From an uncultured Eubacteriales bacterium (GTDB lineage: Bacteria > Bacillota > Clostridia > Christensenellales > Aristaeellaceae), in assembly GCA_902795275.1 (NCBI GenBank), contig CADBKQ010000009.1, positions 1 to 64,000 on the forward strand: DNA of 64,000 nt, in the 5' to 3' direction. Of this stretch, positions 27,886 through 36,196 are shown one piece after another. The position numbers were made by a program, and so were the translations under genes. Numbering within the stretch: position 1 is the stretch's first letter; each line of letters starts with the position of its first letter. The notes beneath the pieces were generated by a model, which had not been told where the DNA came from, made no database searches, and was given only the letters and a program-made list of their open reading frames with translations.

Positions 27886-28287
27886 ATGTCCACATATCAT
27901 TTGCAGATCGTGACGCCTGACCGCAAGGTGTATGACGGCGAAGCGCAAAAGATCATCCTGCGCACGGTGAACGGCGACGTCTGTATTCTCCCCCACCACA
28001 TTGACTTCGCCATTCCCCTGGGCATCGGCCAGGCCTCCGTGACGGACGCCGACGGCAACACCCGCCAGGCCGCCTGCAACGGCGGCATGCTGAGCGTGTC
28101 CAACAACGAAGTGCGCGTGGTCGCCGTCACCTATGAATGGGCGGATGAAATCGACCTGGAACGCGCCAAACGCGCCGAGGAAGAAGCGGAGGAGCGGATG
28201 AAGATTCTGGACCGTCAGGACAAGGATTTTGCCATGGCCGAGGTTCGGCTGAAACGCGCCCTCACGCGCATTCAGGCAAAAGGATAA
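27886..28287 (+). CDS. atpC: ATP synthase F1 subunit epsilon
   Basis: A 133-residue protein: N-terminal beta-sandwich (YHLQIVTPDRKVYDGEAQKIILRTVNGDVCILPHHIDF) and a C-terminal helical hairpin (DLERAKRAEEEAEERMKILDRQDKDFAMAEVRLKRAL) that can inhibit ATP hydrolysis. Last gene of the operon, followed by a strong bidirectional terminator. Confidence 0.95.
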   Translation: MSTYHLQIVTPDRKVYDGEAQKIILRTVNGDVCILPHHIDFAIPLGIGQASVTDADGNTRQAACNGGMLSVSNNEVRVVAVTYEWADEIDLERAKRAEEEAEERMKILDRQDKDFAMAEVRLKRALTRIQAKG

Positions 28288-28304
28288 CGCATTCAGGCGC
28301 AATG

Positions 28305-28336
28305 AAAAAAGGATGCCATTCCCGGCATCCTTTTTT
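28305..28336. terminator. bidirectional terminator between atpC and the isocitrate dehydrogenase gene
   Basis: AAAAAAGGATGCC pairs with GGCATCCTTTTTT around a 6-base loop. It has A-run and T-run on both sides, and genes converge on it from both strands. Confidence 0.92.
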
Positions 28337-28350
28337 GCATGTTCGATATT

Positions 28351-29481
28351 TTATTGCAGCGCCTTCACCAGCGCGTCGCCGAAGCCCTGGCAGGTGTTGC
28401 CCTCTTTGGTTCCGGTGATGGGGGCGTTTATCGCGGTGGCAGTGATGGCGGCGTCCAGCTTGTCCGCCTTTTCCGGCATGCCTATGTGACGCAGCAGCAT
28501 CACGGCGGCGCGGAGAATACTTTCCGGGTTGGCGTAATCGCCCATGCCCCGGGCGATCATGCGCGGCGCGGAGCCGTGGATGGCCTCGAACATGGCGTAA
28601 TGGTCGCCGGTGTTGGCGCTGCCCGCCGTGCCGACGCCGCCCTGAATCTGGGCCGCTTCGTCGGTGAGGATGTCGCCGTACAGGTTGGGCATCACGAACA
28701 CCTGGAGCTGGCTGCGCATATTGGGCTTGAGCAGGTTGGCGCTCATGATGTCGATGAAGTATTCATCCGTCTGAATCTCCGGGTATTCGGCGGCGATTTC
28801 CCGGCACAGGATGGAGAACATGCCGTCCGTCTTTTTCATGATGTTGGATTTGGTCACGATGGCCACATGGGTTTTGCCGTTCTTCCGGGCGTATTCAAAG
28901 GCGGCCCGGGCGATGCGGCGGGTGCCCGCTACAGTCGTTACCTTAAAGTCCATGGTCAGCAGGCCGGGGATTTCGATGCCCTTGCCGCCGATGGCGTATT
29001 CGCCCTCGGTGTTCTCCCGGAAGAACATCCAGTCGATGCCCTGTTCCGGCACGCTGACGGGGCGCACATTGGCGAACAAGTCCAGTTCCCGGCGCAGGGC
29101 CACGTTGGCGCTTTCCAGCAGTTCACCGCCGGAGGGGGTGGTGGTGGGGCCTTTGAGCAGTACGTCGCAGGCCTTGATGGCGGCCAGCACGTCGTCCGGC
29201 ACCGCCTTGCTGACAGCTAAGCGGTTTTCGATAGTCAGGCCTTCGATGGCGCGCAGTTCGATCTTCCCGGCCTGAATCTCATCCTTGAGCAGCGCCTCCA
29301 GCGCCCGCTGGGCTTGGGCCGTGATAATGGGGCCGATGCCGTCGCCGCCCACGACGCCGATGACAATTTTATCTTTCTTTTCCTGGGCTTTTTGAGCGTT
29401 CAGCTTTTCCGCCCGATCCACCTGGGAAAGCAGCAATTCCCGGTATTGATTGACCGCTTTTTCAATCGCTTCCTGATACAT
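28351..29481 (-). CDS. isocitrate/isopropylmalate dehydrogenase family protein, probably isocitrate dehydrogenase
   Basis: A 376-residue beta-decarboxylating dehydrogenase: GVVGGDGIGPIITAQAQRAL, the substrate loop LRRELDLFANVRPV, FFRENTEGEYAIGGKG, the KSNIMKKTDGMF lysine region, MPNLYGDILTDEAAQIQGGVGTAGSANTG and EAIHGSAPR. An N-terminal helix of about 35 residues precedes the core. With the (Re)-citrate synthase gene two genes upstream, the expected reaction is NAD-dependent isocitrate to 2-oxoglutarate for glutamate synthesis. Isopropylmalate or homoisocitrate as substrate cannot be excluded by eye. Confidence 0.88.
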   Translation of the reverse strand: MYQEAIEKAVNQYRELLLSQVDRAEKLNAQKAQEKKDKIVIGVVGGDGIGPIITAQAQRALEALLKDEIQAGKIELRAIEGLTIENRLAVSKAVPDDVLAAIKACDVLLKGPTTTPSGGELLESANVALRRELDLFANVRPVSVPEQGIDWMFFRENTEGEYAIGGKGIEIPGLLTMDFKVTTVAGTRRIARAAFEYARKNGKTHVAIVTKSNIMKKTDGMFSILCREIAAEYPEIQTDEYFIDIMSANLLKPNMRSQLQVFVMPNLYGDILTDEAAQIQGGVGTAGSANTGDHYAMFEAIHGSAPRMIARGMGDYANPESILRAAVMLLRHIGMPEKADKLDAAITATAINAPITGTKEGNTCQGFGDALVKALQ

Positions 29482-29498
29482 GGTGATCTCCTCCTTGG

Positions 29499-30146
29499 TT
29501 ATTGCATGATGACGCGTTTCAGAATGCTGTCCCGGGCGTTCTGCACATGCGCGATGGTCAGCTTTTCCGCCTTTTCCCCATCGTGGGCGGCAATCGCCTC
29601 ATAAATGGCCCGGTGCTCATCCAGGGATTTCTGCGCCCGGCTCTGGGTGGATACGGACACCCGGCGGTATTTCAGCAGCTTGCGGTGCAGAGGCTCCAGC
29701 GTGTCCTGCATGGAATGGCTGCCACAGAGGGCGTAGATGGTCTGGTGAAACTGGCTGTCCGCGTTTTTGATGCTGTCGGGGTCCTGCTTCTGGGTGTAGA
29801 ATTCCTGCAAATCCAGGGTTTCCCGCAGGGAACGGATACCCGCCTCATTCGCCCGTTCCGCGGCCCAGCGGGCGGCCAGCCCTTCCAGGCGCAGGCGAAT
29901 CTCGCAAATATCCGAAATATCCTCCCGGTTGATGCCGACCACCTTCATGCCCTTGCTGGTGGGCTCGATGATATGTTCCTGCTCCAGGCGGCGAAGAGCC
30001 TCCCGGATGGGCGTGCGGCTGACGTGCAGCTGTTCGCTCAGCTTCATTTCGGTCAGGATTTCGTCCCGCTCGTACACACCGGACAGGATGTCCCGCTCCA
30101 ATTCTTCAAACACCTGATCGGCAATGGAGATCATTTTATGTTCCAT
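29499..30146 (-). CDS. GntR/FadR-family transcriptional regulator
   Basis: A 215-residue regulator: winged helix-turn-helix at the N-terminus (LERDILSGVYERDEILTEMKLSEQLHVSRTPIREALRRLEQEHII in outline) and an all-helical FCD ligand domain (FHQTIYALCGS, YEAIAAHDGEKAEKLTIAHVQNA) whose His residues usually hold a metal and a small carboxylate. It lies between the citrate synthase and isocitrate dehydrogenase genes and very likely controls this operon, perhaps responding to citrate or 2-oxoglutarate; the effector is inferred. Confidence 0.9.
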   Translation of the reverse strand: MEHKMISIADQVFEELERDILSGVYERDEILTEMKLSEQLHVSRTPIREALRRLEQEHIIEPTSKGMKVVGINREDISDICEIRLRLEGLAARWAAERANEAGIRSLRETLDLQEFYTQKQDPDSIKNADSQFHQTIYALCGSHSMQDTLEPLHRKLLKYRRVSVSTQSRAQKSLDEHRAIYEAIAAHDGEKAEKLTIAHVQNARDSILKRVIMQ

Positions 30147-30164
30147 ACTCGTTCCATTCCTTTC

Positions 30165-31541
30165 TTACAGCCTGTGCAGGCGTCCGCCCGTGAGTTCCTC
30201 GATCTTGATTTCCATTTCGTTGTTGGACAGGGATGCCTGCCGCCCGGCGTCAAACTGCTCGTCAATCCACTCTTTCAGCGCCAGCACCAGCGGGTCTTGC
30301 TTGGAAATGGCTTCGTTGGCGGACAGCTGGTAGTTTTCGTTGATCCAGTAGGCGATGCCCGCGAGGCCCGAGGTCTTGGAAATCATGACGGAGGCGGGCC
30401 TGTTCAGCAGCTTCTTGGTGTTGAAGATGTTGTAGATTTCTTCATCCTTCAGCAACCCGTCGGCATGGATGCCCGCCCGGGTCACATTGAAGTTGCGCCC
30501 CACGAAGGGGGTCATGGGCGGGATCTTGTAGCCCATTTCCTTCGAGAAATACTGGGCGATCTCGGTAATGACCGTCGGGTCCATACCGTCCAGGGAGCCG
30601 CGCAGGGAGCCGTATTCAAACACCATGGCTTCCAGCGGGATGTTGCCCGTGCGCTCGCCGATGCCAAGCAGCGAGCAGTTCACCGCGCACGCGCCGTACA
30701 GCCAGGCGGTGGAGGCGTTGGCCACGGCCTTGTAGAAGTCGTTGTGGCCGTGCCATTCCAGGTATTCGCTCTGCACGTCGGAATAGTGCTGCAAGCCGTA
30801 GATGATGCCCGGCACGCTGCGGGGCAGCGCTACTTCGGGATAGGGCACGCCATAGCCCATGGTGTCGCAGGCGCGGATGCGGACGGGGATGCCCGCGTCC
30901 TGGCTCATCTTCATCAGCTCGTTCACGAAGGGCACCACGAAGCCGTAGAAGTCCGCGCGGGTAATGTCCTCCAGGTGGCACCGGGGCATAACGCCCGCCT
31001 CAAAGGCCAGAGCCACGGTTTCCAGGTATTTCTTCATCGCCTGGCTGCGGGTCAGCTTCATCTTTTTAAAGATGTGGTAGTCGCTGCTGGACACTAAAAT
31101 ACCCGTTTCCCGGATGCCCAGGTCTTTGACCAGCTTGAAGTCCTCTTTCGTGGCGCGGATCCAGGTGGTGATCTCCGGGAATTTCAGCCCCAAATCCTGG
31201 CACCGGGCCACGGCCTCCCGGTCCTTCTTGCTGTAAATAAAAAATTCCGTCTGCCGGATGATGCCGTAAGGCCCGCCCAGCTTACTCATCAGCTTATACA
31301 GGTTCACGATCTGGTCGACCGTGTAAGGGTCCACCGACTGCTGCCCGTCGCGGAAGGACGTGTCCGAGATCCAAATCTCCTCCGGCATCCCCATGGGCAC
31401 GCGGCGATGGTTAAAAGGCACCTTCGGGACGCTTTCATAATCATAAATATCCCGATAAAGATTGGGCTGCGCCACATCCTGCAAAGCATAACGATAGTTT
31501 TTCTGCTCCAGCAGATTCGTCTTTGGAGAAATTTCCAGCAT
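30165..31541 (-). CDS. putative (Re)-citrate synthase (DRE-TIM metallolyase family)
   Basis: A 458-residue enzyme of the isopropylmalate/homocitrate synthase superfamily: DTSFRDGQQSVD near the N-terminus, ACDTMGYGVPYPEVALPRS, the metal-binding EWHGHNDFYKAVANAS and GIGERTGNIPLEAMV, then a C-terminal part with RNFNVTRAGIHADGLLKDEEIYN. The length, the FRDGQQS variant and the partner isocitrate dehydrogenase point to the (Re)-citrate synthase type known from Clostridium kluyveri rather than to leucine synthesis. Met at 31541 follows AAAGGAGATGGAGAATC. First gene of the operon. Confidence 0.78.
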   Translation of the reverse strand: MLEISPKTNLLEQKNYRYALQDVAQPNLYRDIYDYESVPKVPFNHRRVPMGMPEEIWISDTSFRDGQQSVDPYTVDQIVNLYKLMSKLGGPYGIIRQTEFFIYSKKDREAVARCQDLGLKFPEITTWIRATKEDFKLVKDLGIRETGILVSSSDYHIFKKMKLTRSQAMKKYLETVALAFEAGVMPRCHLEDITRADFYGFVVPFVNELMKMSQDAGIPVRIRACDTMGYGVPYPEVALPRSVPGIIYGLQHYSDVQSEYLEWHGHNDFYKAVANASTAWLYGACAVNCSLLGIGERTGNIPLEAMVFEYGSLRGSLDGMDPTVITEIAQYFSKEMGYKIPPMTPFVGRNFNVTRAGIHADGLLKDEEIYNIFNTKKLLNRPASVMISKTSGLAGIAYWINENYQLSANEAISKQDPLVLALKEWIDEQFDAGRQASLSNNEMEIKIEELTGGRLHRL

Positions 31542-31571
31542 GATTCTCCATCTCCTTTCCGGATTCATGTA

Positions 31572-31615
31572 TACAATTGTACTCGAAGATTGGTATTCTG
31601 TAAAGCACTATACAG
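31572..31615 (-). promoter_or_regulatory. promoter with operator-like palindromes for the citrate operon
   Basis: TTTACA (31599-31604), 17 bases, TACAAT (31576-31581) on the minus strand. The -10 lies in a perfect 10-bp palindrome TACAATTGTA (31572-31581), and the -35 in the inverted repeat CTGTA-8-TACAG (31598-31615). These are natural candidates for binding of the GntR-type regulator encoded in the operon. Confidence 0.6.
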
Positions 31616-31648
31616 AAAAAATACAAAAGCAGTTTGCTTTTATGCATA

Positions 31649-31680
31649 CAAAAAACCGGGAGTGAAAATGCTCCCGGTTT
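31649..31680 (-). terminator. rho-independent terminator
   Basis: ACCGGGAG pairs with CTCCCGGT around an 8-base loop and is followed on the minus strand by TTTTTG. It ends the transcript coming from the membrane protein gene at 31701. Confidence 0.88.
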
Positions 31681-31700
31681 CAGGATAGCAAGGATGAGGT

Positions 31701-32207
31701 TCAGCGATGCACAACCACCTTGGGCAGCACGGCGTCGATATCCACAAAGAACGTCTTTTCGTTCATCCGGTCGATATACACGGGCACCTCATCGGAGGTG
31801 AACAACCCGGTTGGGTCAAAGTACAGATAACGGCTGAAAAACACATGGGTCTCCCCCGTGTCGGGATTCGTCCAATGACATTCCGCCACAAAGGGATGCG
31901 AGCCGTTCATGTTGACGTTCAGTTTGGGCTGCGTGCCCACGATCTTCGCCATCACGTAATCGCCGCCGTCCAAGGCGCGCTTCATCGCGTTCCTGCGGCG
32001 AAGGTCAACGCCTAAAAAACTCAGGCCGATCAGGCAGAAGATCAGGCCCATCCCGCCAAAGACGCACAGAAACACCATGGGGTCTTCCGGGTCAGTGCCT
32101 GCTTTCACGGCAAAGAGCAGCACGCCCAAAGCGATAAAGAACGCGCCAAGGGGCGCGAAGATAAAACCAATGATGCCAAGGGTCGTCCAGCCAAATTTCC
32201 TGTCCAT
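31701..32207 (-). CDS. two-helix membrane protein of unknown function
   Basis: A 168-residue protein with two membrane helices (about 8-33 and 47-66) and a C-terminal domain of about 95 residues rich in beta strands (YVMAKIVGTQ, HPFVAECHWTNPDTGETHVFFSRYLYFDP, VPVYIDRMNEKTFFVDID). The strand pattern resembles DUF3592-type domains with an OB-like fold, but I do not name it. It is the last gene of the long minus-strand block, 3 bases after the acetyltransferase gene. Confidence 0.7.
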   Translation of the reverse strand: MDRKFGWTTLGIIGFIFAPLGAFFIALGVLLFAVKAGTDPEDPMVFLCVFGGMGLIFCLIGLSFLGVDLRRRNAMKRALDGGDYVMAKIVGTQPKLNVNMNGSHPFVAECHWTNPDTGETHVFFSRYLYFDPTGLFTSDEVPVYIDRMNEKTFFVDIDAVLPKVVVHR

Positions 32208-32210
32208 ATT

Positions 32211-32702
32211 TCAGTTCCTCTGTAAAATAACTTCCATGCCGTATTTCTGCATGGTCAAGCCCTGACGCTGATAGAATTTCAGCGCGCTGTCGTTCCCGGC
32301 CCATACGTTCAGGGTCACGTTGTAGCAATTGTTTTCTTTCGCAAAGGCCAGCACATGGTCGTACAGCGCTTTGCCGACGCCTTTTCCGCGCTGTCTCTCG
32401 TCCACGCACAGGTCGTCGATGTACAGGGTTTTCACATCGGTCAGGATATTGTGGCCCGCGTGCTGCTGGAAAACGCAGAAGGAATGGCCCAGCACCTGAC
32501 CATGGCTGTCTACACAGACGAAGACCGGTGTCTTTTCATCGGCAATAATGGCTTTCAGTTCTTCTTCCGTATACTTCGTGGCCGGGCCATTAAACAGGTC
32601 GGGACGGATGCGGTGGTGCACCATGTCCACCTGCACCAAGAGCGCCATGATGCCGGGAATGTCCCGTTCCGCCGCGCGGCGGATGGTGTATCCGTCCTTC
32701 AT
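32211..32702 (-). CDS. GNAT-family N-acetyltransferase
   Basis: A 163-residue acetyltransferase with the GNAT fold: YTIRRAAERDIPGIMALL at the start, LYIDDLCVDERQRGKGVGKALYDHVLAFAKE with the acetyl-CoA loop (Q/R-x-x-G-x-G/A), and LNVWAGNDSALKFYQRQGL. Substrate unknown. ATG overlaps the plsC stop (ATGA), so it is coupled to plsC; a five-codon longer start is less likely. Confidence 0.85.
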   Translation of the reverse strand: MKDGYTIRRAAERDIPGIMALLVQVDMVHHRIRPDLFNGPATKYTEEELKAIIADEKTPVFVCVDSHGQVLGHSFCVFQQHAGHNILTDVKTLYIDDLCVDERQRGKGVGKALYDHVLAFAKENNCYNVTLNVWAGNDSALKFYQRQGLTMQKYGMEVILQRN

Positions 32703-33364
32703 TTTCTTTCCTGGCACTCCTTGCGCAGTTCAAAGAAGGTATCCCGGATGCGGCTGCACAGGGCCTCCACCACCTCGGTGTTGAACCCCTGGGCGCAAAG
32801 ATCGGAAATGTCCATGGGCTCTCCGATATAGACGTGGTTGACCCGCAGGAACCTGGGCTTGGATTCAATGTACACCGGCAGGATCGGCACCTTCGCCCGC
32901 AGCGCCAGCACCGCCGCGCCGGTCTCCACTTCCTCCATCAAATCCTTGTGGTGCCGGGTGCCTTCCGGGAAAATGCCCAGCACATAGCCGTCCCGCAGGG
33001 TTTTTGCGCACAGGCGCATGGCCGCCATATCGGAATTGTGGCGGTCCACGGTGATCATGTGCAGCTTCGCCAGCACCCAGGCCACGAACTTGTTGATGTT
33101 CAGTTCCTTTTTGCCGACGAAGCGGACTTCATATTTCTTGCAGGGATAGGCCAGCGTGACGGGGTCGTAGGCGCTCTGGTGGTTGGACATGCAAATATAC
33201 GGCGCTTGAAGGTTGAAGCGCTCTTTATGGTGATACTTCACAGGGAACAGGGTGTGTCCGTTCACGCAGGCGATCATGCGCAGGAACGTGTACAGGAAGG
33301 TGCGTTCCTTTTCCGCCGGAACTTTCTTTTCCGGTTCTTTTTTTTCTTCTGCCTTGTTGCTCAT
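32699..33364 (-). CDS. plsC: 1-acyl-sn-glycerol-3-phosphate acyltransferase
   Basis: A 221-residue membrane-associated acyltransferase. The HX4D catalytic motif appears as NHQSAYDP, the substrate motif as FPEGTRHHKD, and VPILPVYI follows. The N-terminal 20 residues are Lys/Glu-rich and not part of the domain. It makes phosphatidic acid. It overlaps cmk by ATGA-type coupling, the common cmk-plsC order of Firmicutes. Confidence 0.92.
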   Translation of the reverse strand: MSNKAEEKKEPEKKVPAEKERTFLYTFLRMIACVNGHTLFPVKYHHKERFNLQAPYICMSNHQSAYDPVTLAYPCKKYEVRFVGKKELNINKFVAWVLAKLHMITVDRHNSDMAAMRLCAKTLRDGYVLGIFPEGTRHHKDLMEEVETGAAVLALRAKVPILPVYIESKPRFLRVNHVYIGEPMDISDLCAQGFNTEVVEALCSRIRDTFFELRKECQERK

Positions 33365-34032
33365 TGCTTTTCCTCCACGAGAGAAAGAATGGCCTGAACG
33401 GTTTCATCGAAGGTCAGGTTGGAAGAATCCACCAACACGGCGTCCTCCGCCTGGCGAAGGGGGGTCACTTCCCGGTGGGTGTCCTGGTAGTCCCGGGCGT
33501 TGACCTCTTTCAGGATTTCCTCAAAGGGGGTTTTATCGCCCTTTTCCCTGAGCTGGAGCATCCGCCGCTGTGCCCTGGCCTCCGGGGCGGCGGTCAGGTA
33601 CACCTTCAAAGTCGCGTTCGGCAGCACCACCGTGCCGATGTCCCGCCCGTCCAGGAGCATGGATTGCTTCCGGGCCATTTCCTGCTGGCGCTGGACCATC
33701 ACGCGGCGCACTTCCCGGTATTTGGACACCGTGGACGCGGCCATGCCCACCTCCTGAGTGCGGATGAGGCCGCTCACATCCCGGCCGTTCAGCAGGGTGA
33801 TCTGCGCGCCGTTCTCATAGCGCACGTCCACCCGCGCTTCTTCCCTGCCGCACAGGGCGGACACCGCTTCCTCGTCGTTCAGGTTCAGCCCGTTTTCGAT
33901 GGCGCACAGGCCGAACGCCCGGTACATGGCCCCGGTATCCAGGTGCAGGATGCCCAGGCGCTTGGCGACCTCGTCGGAGATGGTGGATTTTCCCGCGCCA
34001 ACCGGCCCGTCAATGGCGATGGTTAATGGCAT
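33361..34032 (-). CDS. cmk: cytidylate kinase
   Basis: A 223-residue CMP/dCMP kinase: IAIDGPVGAGKSTISDEVAKRLG (P-loop), LDTGAMYRAF, LLDGRDIGTVVLP and the lid Arg region RAQRRMLQLREKG. Full length. It overlaps plsC downstream. A heptamer array separates it from hslU upstream. Confidence 0.95.
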   Translation of the reverse strand: MPLTIAIDGPVGAGKSTISDEVAKRLGILHLDTGAMYRAFGLCAIENGLNLNDEEAVSALCGREEARVDVRYENGAQITLLNGRDVSGLIRTQEVGMAASTVSKYREVRRVMVQRQQEMARKQSMLLDGRDIGTVVLPNATLKVYLTAAPEARAQRRMLQLREKGDKTPFEEILKEVNARDYQDTHREVTPLRQAEDAVLVDSSNLTFDETVQAILSLVEEKQ

Positions 34033-34067
34033 TATGCCCCCTCCTCTTTCGTCTGTGTTTCAGCGGT

Positions 34068-34170
34068 AAGTTCTAAGTTCTTAGTTCTAAGTTCTAAGCA
34101 AATATAGTCCGTTATCATTTGTTTCATGATTCTTTAACTTAGAACTTGGAACTTAGAACTTAGAACTCCT
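34068..34170. repeat. inverted heptamer array, AAGTTCT family (hslU-cmk)
   Basis: Left arm AAGTTCT, AAGTTCT, TAGTTCT, AAGTTCT (34068-34095). Right arm AACTTAG, AACTTGG, AACTTAG, AACTTAG, AACTCCT (34136-34170). Spacer about 40 bases. It begins 36 bases upstream of cmk and ends 2 bases from the hslU stop. Confidence 0.9.
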
Positions 34171-34172
34171 GA

Positions 34173-35573
34173 TTACAGAATGTACCTTCTCATATCCATT
34201 TCCTTTGCGGTTTTCAAGTGTTCCTTCACATAATCGGCGGTGATGGTCAGGTATACGTCGGGCATATTGTCGCCGCCCGCGTTGAAGGACACGTCCTCCA
34301 GCAGTTCTTCAAAGACAGCGTGCAGCCGCCGCGCGCCGATGTCCTCGCCCATTTCATTGGACAGCATGGCGATGCGGGCGATTTCGTTGAGCGCGTCTTC
34401 GTCAAAGGTCAGGTGTACCTTGTCCACTTCCAGCAGGGCCGTATACTGCCGCGTGATGGCGTTGTCCGTTTTCGTCAGAATGGCGACGAAATCCTCCTGG
34501 GTCAGGGATTTCAGGTTGACATGCACCGGGAAGCGGCCCTGGAGTTCGGGAATCAGGTCGTTGACCTTCGCCACGTGGAACGCGCCCGCGCCGATAAACA
34601 GCATGAAGTCCGTGCGCACGGGGCCGTACTTGGTGTTGACCGTGGAGCCTTCCACGATGGGCAGGATGTCCCGCTGCACGCCTTCGCGGCTCACGTCGGG
34701 GCCGCCCATGGTGGAACGTCCGGCAATCTTATCGATCTCGTCCAGGAACACGATGCCGCTCTGTTCACAGCGGCGGATGGCTTCTTCCTTCACCGCGTCC
34801 TCGTCGATGAGCTTTTGGCTTTCTTCCTGGATGAGGATTTCCCGCGCTTCCTTCACCTTCACATGGCGCATCTTGGTGCGCTTGGGCAGCATGCCGCCCA
34901 TCATGTCGCCGATGCTGATGGACGCGCCGCCGACCTCCAGCTGAGGCGCGGCTTCCTCTACTTCGATTTCCAGTTCATGGTCTTCCAGCTGGCCGGAGCG
35001 CATCTGCGCCCGAATCTCATCCCGCTTGCGGCTGATTTCGATCTTTTCTTCTTCGGTGGGGTCGGGCTCCTGCTTAGCGCGGCCCAGCAGCACATCCAGG
35101 GGATTGTTGGAGGCGGTGTTCTTCTTGACCGGGTGCATGAGCAGCGTCACCAGCCGGTCTTCCGCCAGCACCTGGGCGCGGGTCTTGACCCTTGCCACAT
35201 GCTCGTCCTTCACCATGCGTACGGCGTTTTCCGCCAGGTCGCGGATGATGGATTCCACGTCGCGGCCCACATAGCCGACTTCGGTAAATTTGGTAGCTTC
35301 CACCTTGATAAACGGCGCTTCCACCAGCTTCGCCAGGCGGCGGGCGATTTCCGTTTTGCCCACGCCGGTGGGGCCGATCATGAGGATATTCTTGGGGTAA
35401 ATTTCATCCCGCATTTCCTTGGGCAATTGGCTGCGGCGGTAACGGTTGCGCAGGGCGATGGCCACGGCGCGCTTGGCTTCGTCCTGGCCGATGATATAGC
35501 GATCCAGCTCCCGCACGACCTCGCGGGGCGTCAGTTCATGGGCGCGGCCCGACAGTTTTTTCACTTCGCTCAT
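34173..35573 (-). CDS. hslU: ATP-dependent protease ATPase subunit HslU
   Basis: A 466-residue AAA+ unfoldase: LTPREVVRELDRYIIGQDEAKRAVAIALRNR, Walker A GPTGVGKTEIARRLAK, an I domain with acidic and Arg-rich stretches (about 130-230), Walker B IVFLDEIDKIA, and the C-terminal RRYIL tail that docks into and activates HslV. Start follows GGAGGAGGTG. Paired with hslV just upstream. Confidence 0.97.
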   Translation of the reverse strand: MSEVKKLSGRAHELTPREVVRELDRYIIGQDEAKRAVAIALRNRYRRSQLPKEMRDEIYPKNILMIGPTGVGKTEIARRLAKLVEAPFIKVEATKFTEVGYVGRDVESIIRDLAENAVRMVKDEHVARVKTRAQVLAEDRLVTLLMHPVKKNTASNNPLDVLLGRAKQEPDPTEEEKIEISRKRDEIRAQMRSGQLEDHELEIEVEEAAPQLEVGGASISIGDMMGGMLPKRTKMRHVKVKEAREILIQEESQKLIDEDAVKEEAIRRCEQSGIVFLDEIDKIAGRSTMGGPDVSREGVQRDILPIVEGSTVNTKYGPVRTDFMLFIGAGAFHVAKVNDLIPELQGRFPVHVNLKSLTQEDFVAILTKTDNAITRQYTALLEVDKVHLTFDEDALNEIARIAMLSNEMGEDIGARRLHAVFEELLEDVSFNAGGDNMPDVYLTITADYVKEHLKTAKEMDMRRYIL

Positions 35574-35577
35574 GAGG

Positions 35578-36111
35578 TCACACCTCCTCCACGATGATGT
35601 TGTCGTTGGTGTACACGCAGATGGACGCGGCGATATGCAGCGCCTTCTCCGCGATTTCCTTGGCGGAAAGGTCGGTGTTCTGCACCAGCGCGCGGGCCGC
35701 GGCCAGGGCGTAATTCCCGCCGGAACCGATGGCGGCCACGCCGTCGTCGGGGTCGATGACCTCGCCGGTGCCGCTGACGATCAGCATGCTTTCCTTGTTC
35801 GCCACGATCAGCATAGCTTCCAATTGGCGCAAACCCTTGTCTCCCCGCCAGTCCTGGGCCAGCATCACGGCGGCGCGCTCCAGGTTGCCGCCGCACTGGG
35901 TCAGCTTGTCTTCAAACCGTTCGCACAGGGAGAAGGCGTCCGCCACGGAACCGGCGAAGCCCGTCACCACGCTGTCGTTGTAAATGCGCCGCACCTTCCG
36001 GGCGGTGGCCTTGAATACGGTGTGTTCTCCCATTGTCACCTGGCCGTCGCCCGCTACGGCGATTTTGCCATCCTTCTTCACGGCGCAGATGGTGGTTCCC
36101 ATCATTTTCAT
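35578..36111 (-). CDS. hslV: ATP-dependent protease peptidase subunit HslV
   Basis: A 177-residue proteasome-like peptidase. The sequence [30 protein letters not shown] places the catalytic Thr after Met-Lys-Met-Met-Gly, so the short propeptide would have to be removed to free it. [17 protein letters not shown] and [16 protein letters not shown] are typical. The Met at 36111 follows GGAGGACGAACG. Confidence 0.95.
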   Translation of the reverse strand: MKMMGTTICAVKKDGKIAVAGDGQVTMGEHTVFKATARKVRRIYNDSVVTGFAGSVADAFSLCERFEDKLTQCGGNLERAAVMLAQDWRGDKGLRQLEAMLIVANKESMLIVSGTGEVIDPDDGVAAIGSGGNYALAAARALVQNTDLSAKEIAEKALHIAASICVYTNDNIIVEEV

Positions 36112-36196
36112 TCGTTCGTCCTCCATCAGGGATAAATAGTCTTTCTTTGACCATCATGTATCATAACAGATAATTGATGATTTGGCAAGAAAAATT

